Assembly: GCF_002161555.1 (NCBI RefSeq)
Contig: NZ_NFHZ01000004.1
Span: 124,001 to 188,000, forward strand
Reading direction: 5' to 3'
Source: Barnesiella sp. An55
GTDB lineage: Bacteria; Bacteroidota; Bacteroidia; Bacteroidales; Barnesiellaceae
Length of the DNA stretch: 64,000 bases
The stretch's first letter is position 1. Each line of letters starts with the position of its first letter. The notes under the pieces are model-generated. The model worked only from the letters and a program-made list of their open reading frames with translations, was not told the origin of the DNA and did not search any database. Positions 1 through 10,309 of this stretch are shown in pieces. The translations under genes were made by a program, and so were the position numbers.

Positions 1-1893
1 GGCTATCGCAACGACCTGATGATACGGGGTGGTGGCCCTGCCGAGAATAAGTTCTACCTCGACGGGGTGGAGATTCCCAACATCAACCACTTCAGCACGC
101 AGGGGGCCTCGGGCGGTCCGGTAGGAATTATCGATGCCGACCTCATCCGCGAGGTCGATTTCTATACGGGTGCCTTTCCGGTGAGCCGGGGCAATGCGTT
201 GAGCTCGGTTTTCGATTTCAAACTTCTCGACGGCACTCCCGACCGTTATACCTTCAAGGGCACTGTGGGAGCCTCGGAGCTGGCGTTGGGTTCCAAGGGG
301 CATATCGGCAGCCGCACCACCTATGTGGTGTCGGTGCGGCAATCCTATCTGCAACTGCTCTTTTCGTTGCTCGATATGCCGTTTCTGCCCCAATATACCG
401 ATGCCCAGTTCAAGATAAAGACCCGTTTCTCGCCGGCGCACGAACTCACCGTGCTGGGGCTGGGCGCCATCGACGACATGAAACTCAATACCGAGACCGA
501 CCCTGCCGACGAGTCGAAACAGTATCTGCTCAACTACCTGCCTACTATCAAGCAGAATACCTATACGTTGGGGACCGTTTACCGGCACTATGCCGGCAAT
601 CACACCCAGACGGTGGTTCTGAGCCGCAGCTACATGAGCAACAGCAACGTGAAATATCGTGACAACGACGAGTCGGCGGCCGAGAACCTGACGCTGCGTC
701 TCAAATCGACCGAGACCGAAAATCACCTGCGTTTTGAAAACCGATCGTTGCTGGGAGCTTTTGACATCACGGCCGGACTCAATCTCGATTATGCCGTCTA
801 TACCAACCGCACCTTCCAGCGGGCATTTACCCGGGAGCCTCGCGAGATACGCTATTCGACCGATTTGGGCCTGTTCCGATGGGGCCTCTTTGCCACGGCG
901 GGATATAAGTCGCCCAACGAGCGGTTCACCGCTTCGTTGGGCTTCCGCCTCGATGGTTGCGACTACTCCTGGCGCACCGACAATCTGTGGGACCAGTTTT
1001 CGCCCCGGCTCTCGCTCTCCTACAACGTGGTGGGCAACCTCTATCTGAACGGGAGCATAGGCCGTTATTACCAGCTGCCCGCCTACACGACAATGGGGTA
1101 TCAGGAAGACGGCGTGCTTGTGAATCGCCCGCGTCTTTCATACATCCGTTCCGACCAGGCGGTAGCCGGGGTGGAGTACTACATCAATCGCTGGGCCCGG
1201 CTCACGGTCGAGGGCTTTTACAAGAGCTATGCCCACTCGCCGCTCTCGCTCACCGACAGTATCCCGCTGGCCTGTAAGGGTACCGACTACGGGGTGTCGG
1301 GCAACGAGGCTGCCGCTTCGACGGCCTGGGGGCGGGCCTATGGTGTTGAGGTGATGCTTCGCTGGATGGGAATGGGGCGTTTCACGGCACTGGCCTCTTA
1401 TACCTGGTATCGCAGCCAGTTCAAGAATCCGGTTACCGGTCGTTACCTCCCCTCGGCTTGGGACTACCGCCATCTCTTCACCCTGTCGGGTACCTACAAG
1501 TTGCCCAAGAACTGGGATATTGGCATGAAGGTGAGGCTGATGGGCGGGGCTCCCTACACGCCTTACGACGAATACATCTCGTCGCTTGTGCCGGCCTGGG
1601 ATGCCACGGCACGGCCCTACTACGACTACGGCCGGTACAATACGGGGCGTCTCAAGACCTTTTACGAAATCGACTTGCGAGTCGATAAGTCGTTCTATTT
1701 CAAAGGGGTGATGTTGGGTTTCTATGTCGATTTACAGAATCTGCTGAATTTCAAGTACGACAACCAGCCGCTGCTCATCAGCACGGGCGAAACCTATGTC
1801 GATGAGGCCGGTGTGGAGCGTTACCGCATGAAATACATAGCCCAGCAGAGCGGGGTAATTCTGCCTACCTTGGGAATAACGGTCGAGTTTTAG
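1..1893 (+). CDS. TonB-dependent outer-membrane receptor, C-terminal part (5' end outside window)
   Basis: The reading frame is open from the first base, so the N-terminus lies upstream of the window; the first ATG in frame (base 19) is internal. What is visible begins inside the plug domain (NDLMIRGG, then YLDGVEIPNINHF), typical of Bacteroidota receptors with an N-terminal carboxypeptidase-regulatory-like domain. It continues as alternating aromatic-rich beta strands of a 22-strand barrel and ends in a terminal Phe (GITVEF), the usual barrel C-terminus. It should import a ligand across the outer membrane using TonB energy. No SusD-like gene follows, so it is not an evident SusC; the ligand cannot be told. 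It converges on lpxK with only 7 bases between the stop codons. Confidence 0.9.
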   Translation, partial: GYRNDLMIRGGGPAENKFYLDGVEIPNINHFSTQGASGGPVGIIDADLIREVDFYTGAFPVSRGNALSSVFDFKLLDGTPDRYTFKGTVGASELALGSKGHIGSRTTYVVSVRQSYLQLLFSLLDMPFLPQYTDAQFKIKTRFSPAHELTVLGLGAIDDMKLNTETDPADESKQYLLNYLPTIKQNTYTLGTVYRHYAGNHTQTVVLSRSYMSNSNVKYRDNDESAAENLTLRLKSTETENHLRFENRSLLGAFDITAGLNLDYAVYTNRTFQRAFTREPREIRYSTDLGLFRWGLFATAGYKSPNERFTASLGFRLDGCDYSWRTDNLWDQFSPRLSLSYNVVGNLYLNGSIGRYYQLPAYTTMGYQEDGVLVNRPRLSYIRSDQAVAGVEYYINRWARLTVEGFYKSYAHSPLSLTDSIPLACKGTDYGVSGNEAAASTAWGRAYGVEVMLRWMGMGRFTALASYTWYRSQFKNPVTGRYLPSAWDYRHLFTLSGTYKLPKNWDIGMKVRLMGGAPYTPYDEYISSLVPAWDATARPYYDYGRYNTGRLKTFYEIDLRVDKSFYFKGVMLGFYVDLQNLLNFKYDNQPLLISTGETYVDEAGVERYRMKYIAQQSGVILPTLGITVEF

Positions 1894-1900
1894 ACTCTTC

Positions 1901-3010
1901 TCATGCCGGTTTGCGGGGATGCTTTACCCGGCGGTTCTTGTAAATCGTGCCCAGTATTTTCTCGTCGAACGAGGTGCCGGCATACTGCATGAAGCGCACC
2001 CGTATGGGCAGGTAATAGAGCCTTTGTGCTACCGCGTCGTCGAGCGAAGCCGACCGCAACCGGGCCGCATCTTTTTCGGTCGTGATGAGGTAGTTTGTTT
2101 CGCCCTTCAGAGTCTGGAACCGACGGGCGATTTCGCGCAGGTCGTTGTCGGTAAAGTGGTGATGGTCGGGGTATTGCAATTCCTCCTGCGGGGTGCAGAA
2201 CCGGGCGAGGTACTGCTGCATGGGGCGGGGATTGGCGATACCTGTGAGGGTCATCACTCCCGCTTGGGCAGGCAACTCGTTCAAATCGAGTTCGCGGGGA
2301 GTGCACTTCTCGGGAAATACCGCCTGCAACTTGCCATAGTCGAGGGTGGTGAAGTAGAGGTGCTGGTAGGGGAAGAGGTGCAGCCAGCGCGAGATAATGT
2401 TGTATTCGATGGGTTTCATGTCGGCCGGGCATTTGGTCACGATCACGATGTCGGCACGCGACAGTTCGTGACGCGACTCCCGCAGGCGGCCGGCCGGCAA
2501 CAGCTTGTCGAGGTGCAGGGCCCGGTTGTAGTCGGTGAGTACGATCGAGGTCAGAGGCGATACATAGCGATGCTGAAAGGCATCGTCGAGCAGCACGACG
2601 TCGAGGTCGGGCAGCAGCTCTTTCAACCGCTTGATACCCCGGCGGCGGTTGGCATCGACAGCTACGGCTATGTCGGGGAATTTCCGTTTGATCTGGTAAG
2701 GCTCGTCGCCTATGTCGCGGGCCGTCGATGAAGCGTCGGCCAGGACGAATCCCCGGCTCTTGCGCTTGTATCCCCGGCTGAGTACGGCCACCCGGTATTT
2801 GTGCTGCAGCAACTCGATTAAATACTCGATATGGGGAGTCTTGCCGGTACCGCCCACTGCCAGGTTCCCCACCGATATGACAGGAATGTCGAACTCTTCG
2901 GCCGGGAGTATGCCCCAGTCGAAGAGTTTGTTCCTGATTCCCGTCCCGAGGCCGTAGAGCCAGCTGAGCGGGATGAGCCAACGGTTTATCTTAATCGATT
3001 TGCCGTACAT
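1901..3010 (-). CDS. lpxK: Tetraacyldisaccharide 4'-kinase (lipid A biosynthesis)
   Basis: LpxK phosphorylates the 4' position of the lipid A disaccharide-1-phosphate at the inner-membrane face, the last step before Kdo addition in the Raetz pathway. The 369-residue protein has the family length, a hydrophobic N-terminal stretch (about residues 11-24), and the P-loop GGTGKTPH near residues 53-60 preceded by PVISVGNLAVG, a typical LpxK arrangement. DDAFQHR, a conserved LpxK motif, follows at about residues 140-147. The gene starts 13 bases after the sppA stop, so the two are probably cotranscribed. The C-terminus is basic and ordinary. Confidence 0.95.
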   Translation of the reverse strand: MYGKSIKINRWLIPLSWLYGLGTGIRNKLFDWGILPAEEFDIPVISVGNLAVGGTGKTPHIEYLIELLQHKYRVAVLSRGYKRKSRGFVLADASSTARDIGDEPYQIKRKFPDIAVAVDANRRRGIKRLKELLPDLDVVLLDDAFQHRYVSPLTSIVLTDYNRALHLDKLLPAGRLRESRHELSRADIVIVTKCPADMKPIEYNIISRWLHLFPYQHLYFTTLDYGKLQAVFPEKCTPRELDLNELPAQAGVMTLTGIANPRPMQQYLARFCTPQEELQYPDHHHFTDNDLREIARRFQTLKGETNYLITTEKDAARLRSASLDDAVAQRLYYLPIRVRFMQYAGTSFDEKILGTIYKNRRVKHPRKPA

Positions 3011-3023
3011 GTGAAATCGGGTG

Positions 3024-4769
3024 TTAATAGAGTTCTATATCCTCCATGCGATATTGTATGGGGTCCATCTCTTTGCACTGCTCGATGGCTTGCAGGTATT
3101 TGTAGTTCTCGCCCAGATACGCAGCGGCGATGCGGGCCCGCACGTTTGTGTTCAGTGTCGAGAGCAGTTGTTCCATGGCCGTTTTCTGTTTGGGGTAGTC
3201 GAGTGTCTTGTAGTTCTCGAGGTTGGCCTTTTGGGCAGCCCAGGCGATGGCGGCATCGAGGTCGCCCAGTTCATCGACCAGACCTATCTTGAGGGCCGTT
3301 TGTCCATCCCATACGCGCCCTTCGGCAATCTTCTTGATGGCTTCGAGACTCATGCCACGGCCCTCGGCGCAACGGGTTGTGAAGAGTTCGTATCCCCGCT
3401 CGATATAGTGTTGCATCTGGTTGCGTTCGTCGGGGGTCATGGCGCGGTTGAAGCTCCCGAAGTTACCGTAGCGGTTGGTCTGCACCCCGTCGAAGGTGAC
3501 ACCCAGTTTGCCCGTTACCAGCCCTTCGAAGTTGGGAATCATGCCATAGATGCCAATCGAGCCGGTGAGTGTTGTGGGGTTGGCAAAGATGCGGTCGGCG
3601 TTGCACGAGATGTAGTATCCGCCCGAAGCGGCTACGTCGCCCATCGATACCACTACCGGTTTGCCGGCAGCCTTGATAGCCTCGATGGCGGCCCATACCT
3701 GCTCCGAACCGTAGGCGCTTCCACCCGGTGAGTTCACCCGCAGAACCACGGCTTTTATATCGTCGTCTTTCTCAATCTCGGTGAGGTCTTCGACCAGCTC
3801 GGCCGTTTGGATGCCCGAGGTTTTGTCGAGGTCTATGCCCCCTTCGGCATACACAACGGCAATGGCCTCTTTGGCCTTGTTTTTGGATTGCTTGATGGAA
3901 GCCACGTCGTTGGCCGAGGCGAAGATGAGGTCGTCGTCGGGGTCAATGCCGGCTTTGGCTTTGAGGAACTGATCCATCTGCGGACGGTACATGAGGCTAT
4001 CGACCAGCCCTTTGGCTACCAAGTCCTTGGCATCGACGGTAATCAGCAGGGTGTCGGCCAGGCTGTTCAGTTGCTCTACGGTGAGGTTGCGGTCTTTCGA
4101 CAGTTGCTCCAGCAGGTGATTCCAGATAGGCGTCATGTAGGCCATGGTCTGCTCGCGGTTGGCGTCGCTCATCTGCGTGTTGATATAGGGCTCGACGGCC
4201 GATTTGTAGGTGCCCACCTTGAGGACCTGCATTTCGATACCCAGCTTGTCGTAGAGTCCCTTCATGAACATTATCTGGCTGGCCAGACCTCTGAAGTCGA
4301 TGGCCCCCACGGGGTTGAGCATCACGCTGTCGGCGGCGGCACTCAGCAAATACTCGCGTTGCGTGTAGGTGTCGGCATAGGCATAGACAAACTTACCGCT
4401 CTCTTTGAAGTCGAGCAGAGCCCGGTGTATGCGGTCGAGCGTGGCGATACCCATGTTCATGCCACCGGCATCGATATAGATACCGGCAATGTTTTTGTTC
4501 TCCTTGGCCGTTTCGATGGCTTTGATTATGTTGTTGAGCCCGTCGCTCTTTTGCGAGTTCCCCAGCAGAAATCCCACGACATCTTCCTGGCTGCGCTCGG
4601 TCACGGTGCCCAGGTCGAGTTTCAGTATGGTGTGAGGTTGCGGGGTATATGTGGTCTCGGTCGAGGCTACTATGCCGGCCAGGACTATGATCGAGAGGAA
4701 CGACAGAACCACGCCGGCAATAAATACGCCCAATACACAGGCGAATGTCGTGATGAAAAATTTTTTCAT
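3024..4769 (-). CDS. sppA: Signal peptide peptidase SppA, 67K type
   Basis: Membrane-anchored serine protease that degrades cleaved signal peptides and membrane protein fragments on the periplasmic side. The 581-residue protein has one N-terminal membrane segment (about residues 4-35) and two tandem SppA/ClpP-like domains, as in the 67K family. The Lys/Ser dyad is visible: Lys189 in VGTYKSAVEPY (N-terminal half) and Ser382 in GDVAASGGYYIS (C-terminal half). I chose ATG at 4769 although the frame stays open to 4835: the longer start adds 22 polar residues before the signal anchor and would lie upstream of a -7 promoter box at 4814-4821. lpxK follows 13 bases downstream. Confidence 0.93.
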   Translation of the reverse strand: MKKFFITTFACVLGVFIAGVVLSFLSIIVLAGIVASTETTYTPQPHTILKLDLGTVTERSQEDVVGFLLGNSQKSDGLNNIIKAIETAKENKNIAGIYIDAGGMNMGIATLDRIHRALLDFKESGKFVYAYADTYTQREYLLSAAADSVMLNPVGAIDFRGLASQIMFMKGLYDKLGIEMQVLKVGTYKSAVEPYINTQMSDANREQTMAYMTPIWNHLLEQLSKDRNLTVEQLNSLADTLLITVDAKDLVAKGLVDSLMYRPQMDQFLKAKAGIDPDDDLIFASANDVASIKQSKNKAKEAIAVVYAEGGIDLDKTSGIQTAELVEDLTEIEKDDDIKAVVLRVNSPGGSAYGSEQVWAAIEAIKAAGKPVVVSMGDVAASGGYYISCNADRIFANPTTLTGSIGIYGMIPNFEGLVTGKLGVTFDGVQTNRYGNFGSFNRAMTPDERNQMQHYIERGYELFTTRCAEGRGMSLEAIKKIAEGRVWDGQTALKIGLVDELGDLDAAIAWAAQKANLENYKTLDYPKQKTAMEQLLSTLNTNVRARIAAAYLGENYKYLQAIEQCKEMDPIQYRMEDIELY

Positions 4770-4813
4770 TGTTTTATCTCTTTGTTTAATGGTTTTTGTT
4801 TCATTCGGTTTGA

Positions 4814-4821
4814 CAAAGATA
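4814..4821 (-). promoter_or_regulatory. Bacteroidota -7 promoter box for sppA-lpxK
   Basis: On the minus strand the sequence is TATCTTTG, a perfect match to the TAnnTTTG box used by the primary sigma factor of Bacteroidota. It lies about 45 bases before the chosen sppA start. No good TTTG -33 box is found at the usual spacing, so strength is uncertain. Confidence 0.55.
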
Positions 4822-5046
4822 AACTCTTTTTCCAAAGAAAAAGCTCATGAGTCGTTTATCTTCGATTTTTAGATAGGGCAAACGTACGTATTAAATTTGA
4901 AATATCCAAGTAAATCAATAAAAAATTATCGTTTTTCGATAAAACAATTTTCCCGACAGACCTTCTGTTACGGTGTCGAAACTTTTGCCGGACACGACAG
5001 ACGCTTGCATTGCGCGGGCTCTTGAGTCGGTTTCCGGGTTGGCCGG

Positions 5047-7929
5047 TTATCGTTTGCACAGCAGTTTGAAATCGCAGTATTGGCAATGCTTCTCTTCGGT
5101 CGTCTGTGTGAAGGGGCGGTCGAGGTCGAATATCTCCTTGAGGCAATCCGTGAGGCATTGGTCAAACTCCTCTTCGACCCGGGAAAAATCGGTGAAGGGT
5201 TCTTTTTCGTACCGAATGTTCCACTCGAATTTGTCGAACAGGTTGCGTATGATATAGATGGCCGGATAGACCGGTGAGCCCGGATGATACTTCATCTTGT
5301 ACAGCTTGCAGTAGAGCAGCACTTGCAGAATGGCTTTGCGGCGCTCGGTGGCCGTGCTGTCGAAGAGCTCCTCGACCGATTTGAAGTCGAGCCGTTCTTT
5401 TCCCGTTTTGTAATCGACGATGCGTATGCGTCCGTTACACTCGTCCACCCGGTCGATAAAGCCCTTTAGCTGCACGGCCCGATTGTTGCCGATGGGGGCC
5501 TCGCCCGTGATGCGCAGCTCGGAGGCCCGATAGATGAACGGGGTGAGGGCCCGGTCCTTCTCGAGAGTCTTGTCGATGAGCTTGAGGATAATCTCGCCCG
5601 TGAGGTAGTCATACCCCGTGAGCACCTTGGGGTGCTGCGGGGTTTTGTAGTAGTCGCGGGCGAAGCACTCCTCGAGATATCGGGTGAGCAGCTGTCGGTC
5701 CTTGCGTATGGCCTCGATGTGGTCGGCCGTGACGGTCACCTGCTCGCGGTCGCCCTCGATGCGCTCGTAGATGCGTTGCATCATGCCGTGGTAAATGCTG
5801 CCGAAGGTACCGCTATCGACGCTCTCGGCCACTTCGTCGGGACGTTCGAGCCCCTCGATGTATTGCAGGTAGAATTGCAGCGGACAGTTCAGATAACGGT
5901 TGATGGCACTCGCCGACAGGGCACTGTTGCCTCCCGCGAGGAAATCGGCCAGTTTCTGCTCGATGCCATACTGGTGCTTATCGACCGTGATGGTTGTGGG
6001 AGAGAAGGTGGCGATGTCGCAGTTGACCTGAATCTCCCGTATGGGTATGCGGTAGTGATACTTCAGCTGGTAGATGTAACGGCTCACCTCGCCGCTCTTG
6101 AGCCCTTCGGCCCGACTGTCGTAGAGCAGGAACACCCGTTTGGCCCGACTTATCATGCGGTAGAAGTAGTAGGCATAGATACTGTCCTGGTGCTCGGTAG
6201 TGGCCATGCCGAACCCTCGTCGCAGGTTGTAGGGGATGAACGAGGCAGCCACCTTCTTCACCGGGAATACCCCCTCGTTCATCGAGAGGATGATGAGGTT
6301 TTCGAAGTCGAGTGCCCGGGTCTCGAGCACACCCATGATTTGCAGGCCCGAGAGTGGTTCGCCCCGGAAGGGTATCGAAATCGAAGCGGCCATCTTGCCC
6401 AGCAGGCGGAAGAAGGTATCGACTCCCATGGCGATGTGCTGCTCGGTCATGACGTCGCGCAATCGCTTGATGGTGATGTAGTAGTGGTACATGAACTCTC
6501 GCTCTACGGCCGAGAAACCCACGGGCGAGTTTTCGTCATCGGGGCTATCGGTCGCCTGCCCGGGAACGGCATCCTGTTGCAGATATTCGAGCAGCCGGGT
6601 AAGATAGTCGGCAGCCTCGTCGGCCGTGGCGGGGATGGTGAAGAGCAACTCGACCAGAGGGTGGTGTCCCAGTTCGCCTGGCGAGACAAAGGCCCGGTTG
6701 TTGCCGTTGATGAAGGCCGTGATGCGTTGGGCCTCGTCGCCCAGACGCGAAGCGATGAAGCGATGCCCCAGCAACTGCTTCACGTCGATGTGGTAGAAAC
6801 GCGGCTCACCTTTTGCGAAGCGCACGTGACGCTGCATCTGGAATACCGCCTCCATGAGAGCTGCCACGGTAGTGTGTTGCAGCGTGTATCCCATGGTGAT
6901 GTTGACTGTCGAAATCTCGGGCGGGATGGAGTAGAGCATGGGGAGCAGCAGCTCCTCGTCGGGCAGGACGATAGCTGTGTCGATGGCCCGTTCGGGCGAC
7001 AACCGCTTCTCGTCGATGAGCTGTTGTAGAATATCGGCTGCCTGTTTGGCCTGGCCCACGGCCGAGGGAATCGAGATGAGCTCGATTTGGGGTGTCTCGT
7101 CGATGTGTTCGTCGATATCGATTTTCGAGGGGAACCGCCGTTTGTTGTCGTTCAGGAAGAAAGCCGCCTTGTTGTACGGGTCTTGCAGGGTAGGGGCGTA
7201 GTAGTCCCAGTAGAAGTCACCCAGCCCCGTGTCGCGCAGATACTCCATGAACACCCGTTCGGCCTCGGTAATGGCATTGAACCCCACGAAAACCACCTGC
7301 GTGTAGGGCAGGTCGAGCGATTCCTTGCGGCGACAGCGTTCGGCCACGTCGCGGAAAATCATTCCCTCATAAGCCTTGTTCTGTGCGGCCAGGTCGTTGC
7401 GCAGCCGGGTATAGAGGTCGAAGAGAATCTGCCACAGCTGGATGAACTGCTGCTTGTTCTCGCTCTCGGTCGAGGGGAAGAAGAGGTGCCCCCAGAAGCG
7501 TTTGATGATGGCAATCTGCTCGTCGGTGAGGTAGAACTCGTCGATCTCTTTCAGGTCGTGAATATTGGTATAGAGCTGTCGGGCATCGACCATGTATTTG
7601 TCCACGTCGTCGAAGTCGCCCAGCAGCATGTCGCCCCAAAAGACAAAATTGTCGAACGTCTCGTCGCTCTGCCGCAACTCGATGTATCGCTTGTAGAGCA
7701 TCACCAGCAGGCTGATGCGGTCGATCGAGGTGTAGGGCGACAGTTCGGCCATGAGGTCGTTGATGGTCGTCACCCGGGGAGAGAAGAGCGGTTTGCCCGC
7801 CACCTCGGCCAGGTATTTCTGAAAGAAGATGCCGCTTCGTCGGTTGGGAAAGACGAAGGCCAGTTGCGATATCTCGGAGCCGTAGCGTTGGTAAAACGCC
7901 TGGGCTATGCGGTACAGGAAAGGAGTCAT
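5047..7929 (-). CDS. AddB-like PD-(D/E)XK nuclease/inactivated helicase
   Basis: Large (960 aa) protein of the AddB family, the nuclease and Chi-scanning partner of AddAB-type helicase-nucleases that resect double-strand breaks for RecA. The N-terminus carries the AddB-like PNRRSGIFFQKYL segment in place of a canonical Walker A motif. The C-terminal nuclease core shows GFIDRVD followed by RIVDYKTG, the Asp and Asp-x-Lys pattern of PD-(D/E)XK enzymes. Four cysteines suit the Fe-S staple of AddB: one in NRYLNCPLQFYL and three in HCQYCDFKLLC at the very end. The expected UvrD-like AddA partner is not adjacent; the gene stands alone, divergent from the ABC-F gene. The exact complex is inferred from the family. 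Confidence 0.85.
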   Translation of the reverse strand: MTPFLYRIAQAFYQRYGSEISQLAFVFPNRRSGIFFQKYLAEVAGKPLFSPRVTTINDLMAELSPYTSIDRISLLVMLYKRYIELRQSDETFDNFVFWGDMLLGDFDDVDKYMVDARQLYTNIHDLKEIDEFYLTDEQIAIIKRFWGHLFFPSTESENKQQFIQLWQILFDLYTRLRNDLAAQNKAYEGMIFRDVAERCRRKESLDLPYTQVVFVGFNAITEAERVFMEYLRDTGLGDFYWDYYAPTLQDPYNKAAFFLNDNKRRFPSKIDIDEHIDETPQIELISIPSAVGQAKQAADILQQLIDEKRLSPERAIDTAIVLPDEELLLPMLYSIPPEISTVNITMGYTLQHTTVAALMEAVFQMQRHVRFAKGEPRFYHIDVKQLLGHRFIASRLGDEAQRITAFINGNNRAFVSPGELGHHPLVELLFTIPATADEAADYLTRLLEYLQQDAVPGQATDSPDDENSPVGFSAVEREFMYHYYITIKRLRDVMTEQHIAMGVDTFFRLLGKMAASISIPFRGEPLSGLQIMGVLETRALDFENLIILSMNEGVFPVKKVAASFIPYNLRRGFGMATTEHQDSIYAYYFYRMISRAKRVFLLYDSRAEGLKSGEVSRYIYQLKYHYRIPIREIQVNCDIATFSPTTITVDKHQYGIEQKLADFLAGGNSALSASAINRYLNCPLQFYLQYIEGLERPDEVAESVDSGTFGSIYHGMMQRIYERIEGDREQVTVTADHIEAIRKDRQLLTRYLEECFARDYYKTPQHPKVLTGYDYLTGEIILKLIDKTLEKDRALTPFIYRASELRITGEAPIGNNRAVQLKGFIDRVDECNGRIRIVDYKTGKERLDFKSVEELFDSTATERRKAILQVLLYCKLYKMKYHPGSPVYPAIYIIRNLFDKFEWNIRYEKEPFTDFSRVEEEFDQCLTDCLKEIFDLDRPFTQTTEEKHCQYCDFKLLCKR

Positions 7930-8062
7930 AAGGGAACGTGCGATTTACGCTTACAAGTTTACGGCTTTTTATCCACATTCCGAAATCTGAGTGGGAAAAT
8001 GAGACTCGATATCGGCTTTTTCATATACCTCATTACCTCTCGTCGAGCAGGGTGACGGGGTC

Positions 8063-8084
8063 ATTCCGCACCTCGATGCGGAAT
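8063..8084. repeat. Palindromic REP-like element
   Basis: Perfect inverted repeat: ATTCCGCA, six-base loop CCTCGA, TGCGGAAT. It lies in the 380-base gap between the divergent AddB-like and ABC-F genes, with no following T-run, so it is more like a dispersed palindrome of the kind scattered in Bacteroidota intergenic regions than a terminator. Other copies were not seen in this window. Confidence 0.5.
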
Positions 8085-8116
8085 CCGGGGAGCTTTCTCT
8101 TTCACAATTTTTATGG

Positions 8117-8290
8117 GAAATAGGAGTCGGCTCGGTATCGTCCAACTTTGAAAACCTCATTTTTCGTTTGTCTCTGCTCTCACCTTTCACTATCTTTGCA
8201 TGCTGCGAAAATAGGATGCGGTTCGGCAAAGTGAAGGTTGAAAACTTCGTTTCCCCTTTCCCTTTGCTCTCACCTTTCACTATCTTTGCA
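8117..8290 (+). repeat. Two tandem copies of an ~84-bp promoter-bearing repeat
   Basis: Units at 8117-8200 and 8207-8290 align along their length. Each begins GAAA(A)TAGGA, has GAAAAC in the middle, and ends with the identical 27-base stretch at 8174-8200 and 8264-8290, which finishes in TATCTTTGCA. A third copy is at 40636-40718, upstream of another gene. The end of each unit is a perfect -7 promoter box in the direction of the downstream gene. The remainder of the gap (7930-8062) shows nothing recognisable. Confidence 0.75.
8281..8288 (+). promoter_or_regulatory. -7 promoter box upstream of the ABC-F gene
   Basis: TATCTTTG matches TAnnTTTG and lies 21 bases before the chosen ATG (8310), giving a short leader of about 17 bases. 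It is the terminal part of the second repeat unit. A TTTG at 8263-8266 is closer than the usual 19-21 bases, so the -33 element is weak. Confidence 0.55.
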
Positions 8291-8309
8291 CACCGATAAA
8301 ACGAGAAAT

Positions 8310-10286
<1,977 letters not shown>

Positions 10287-10309
10287 AGACACATATAATA
10301 TATAGTAAA

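Noticed and set aside
1-1893. SusC of a polysaccharide utilisation locus
   Set aside because: No SusD follows and the next gene is the convergent lpxK; the ligand is unknown.
8117-8290. Possible CRISPR array
   Set aside because: Only two long, imperfect units with almost no spacer and no cas genes; a third unit lies 32 kb away upstream of another gene.
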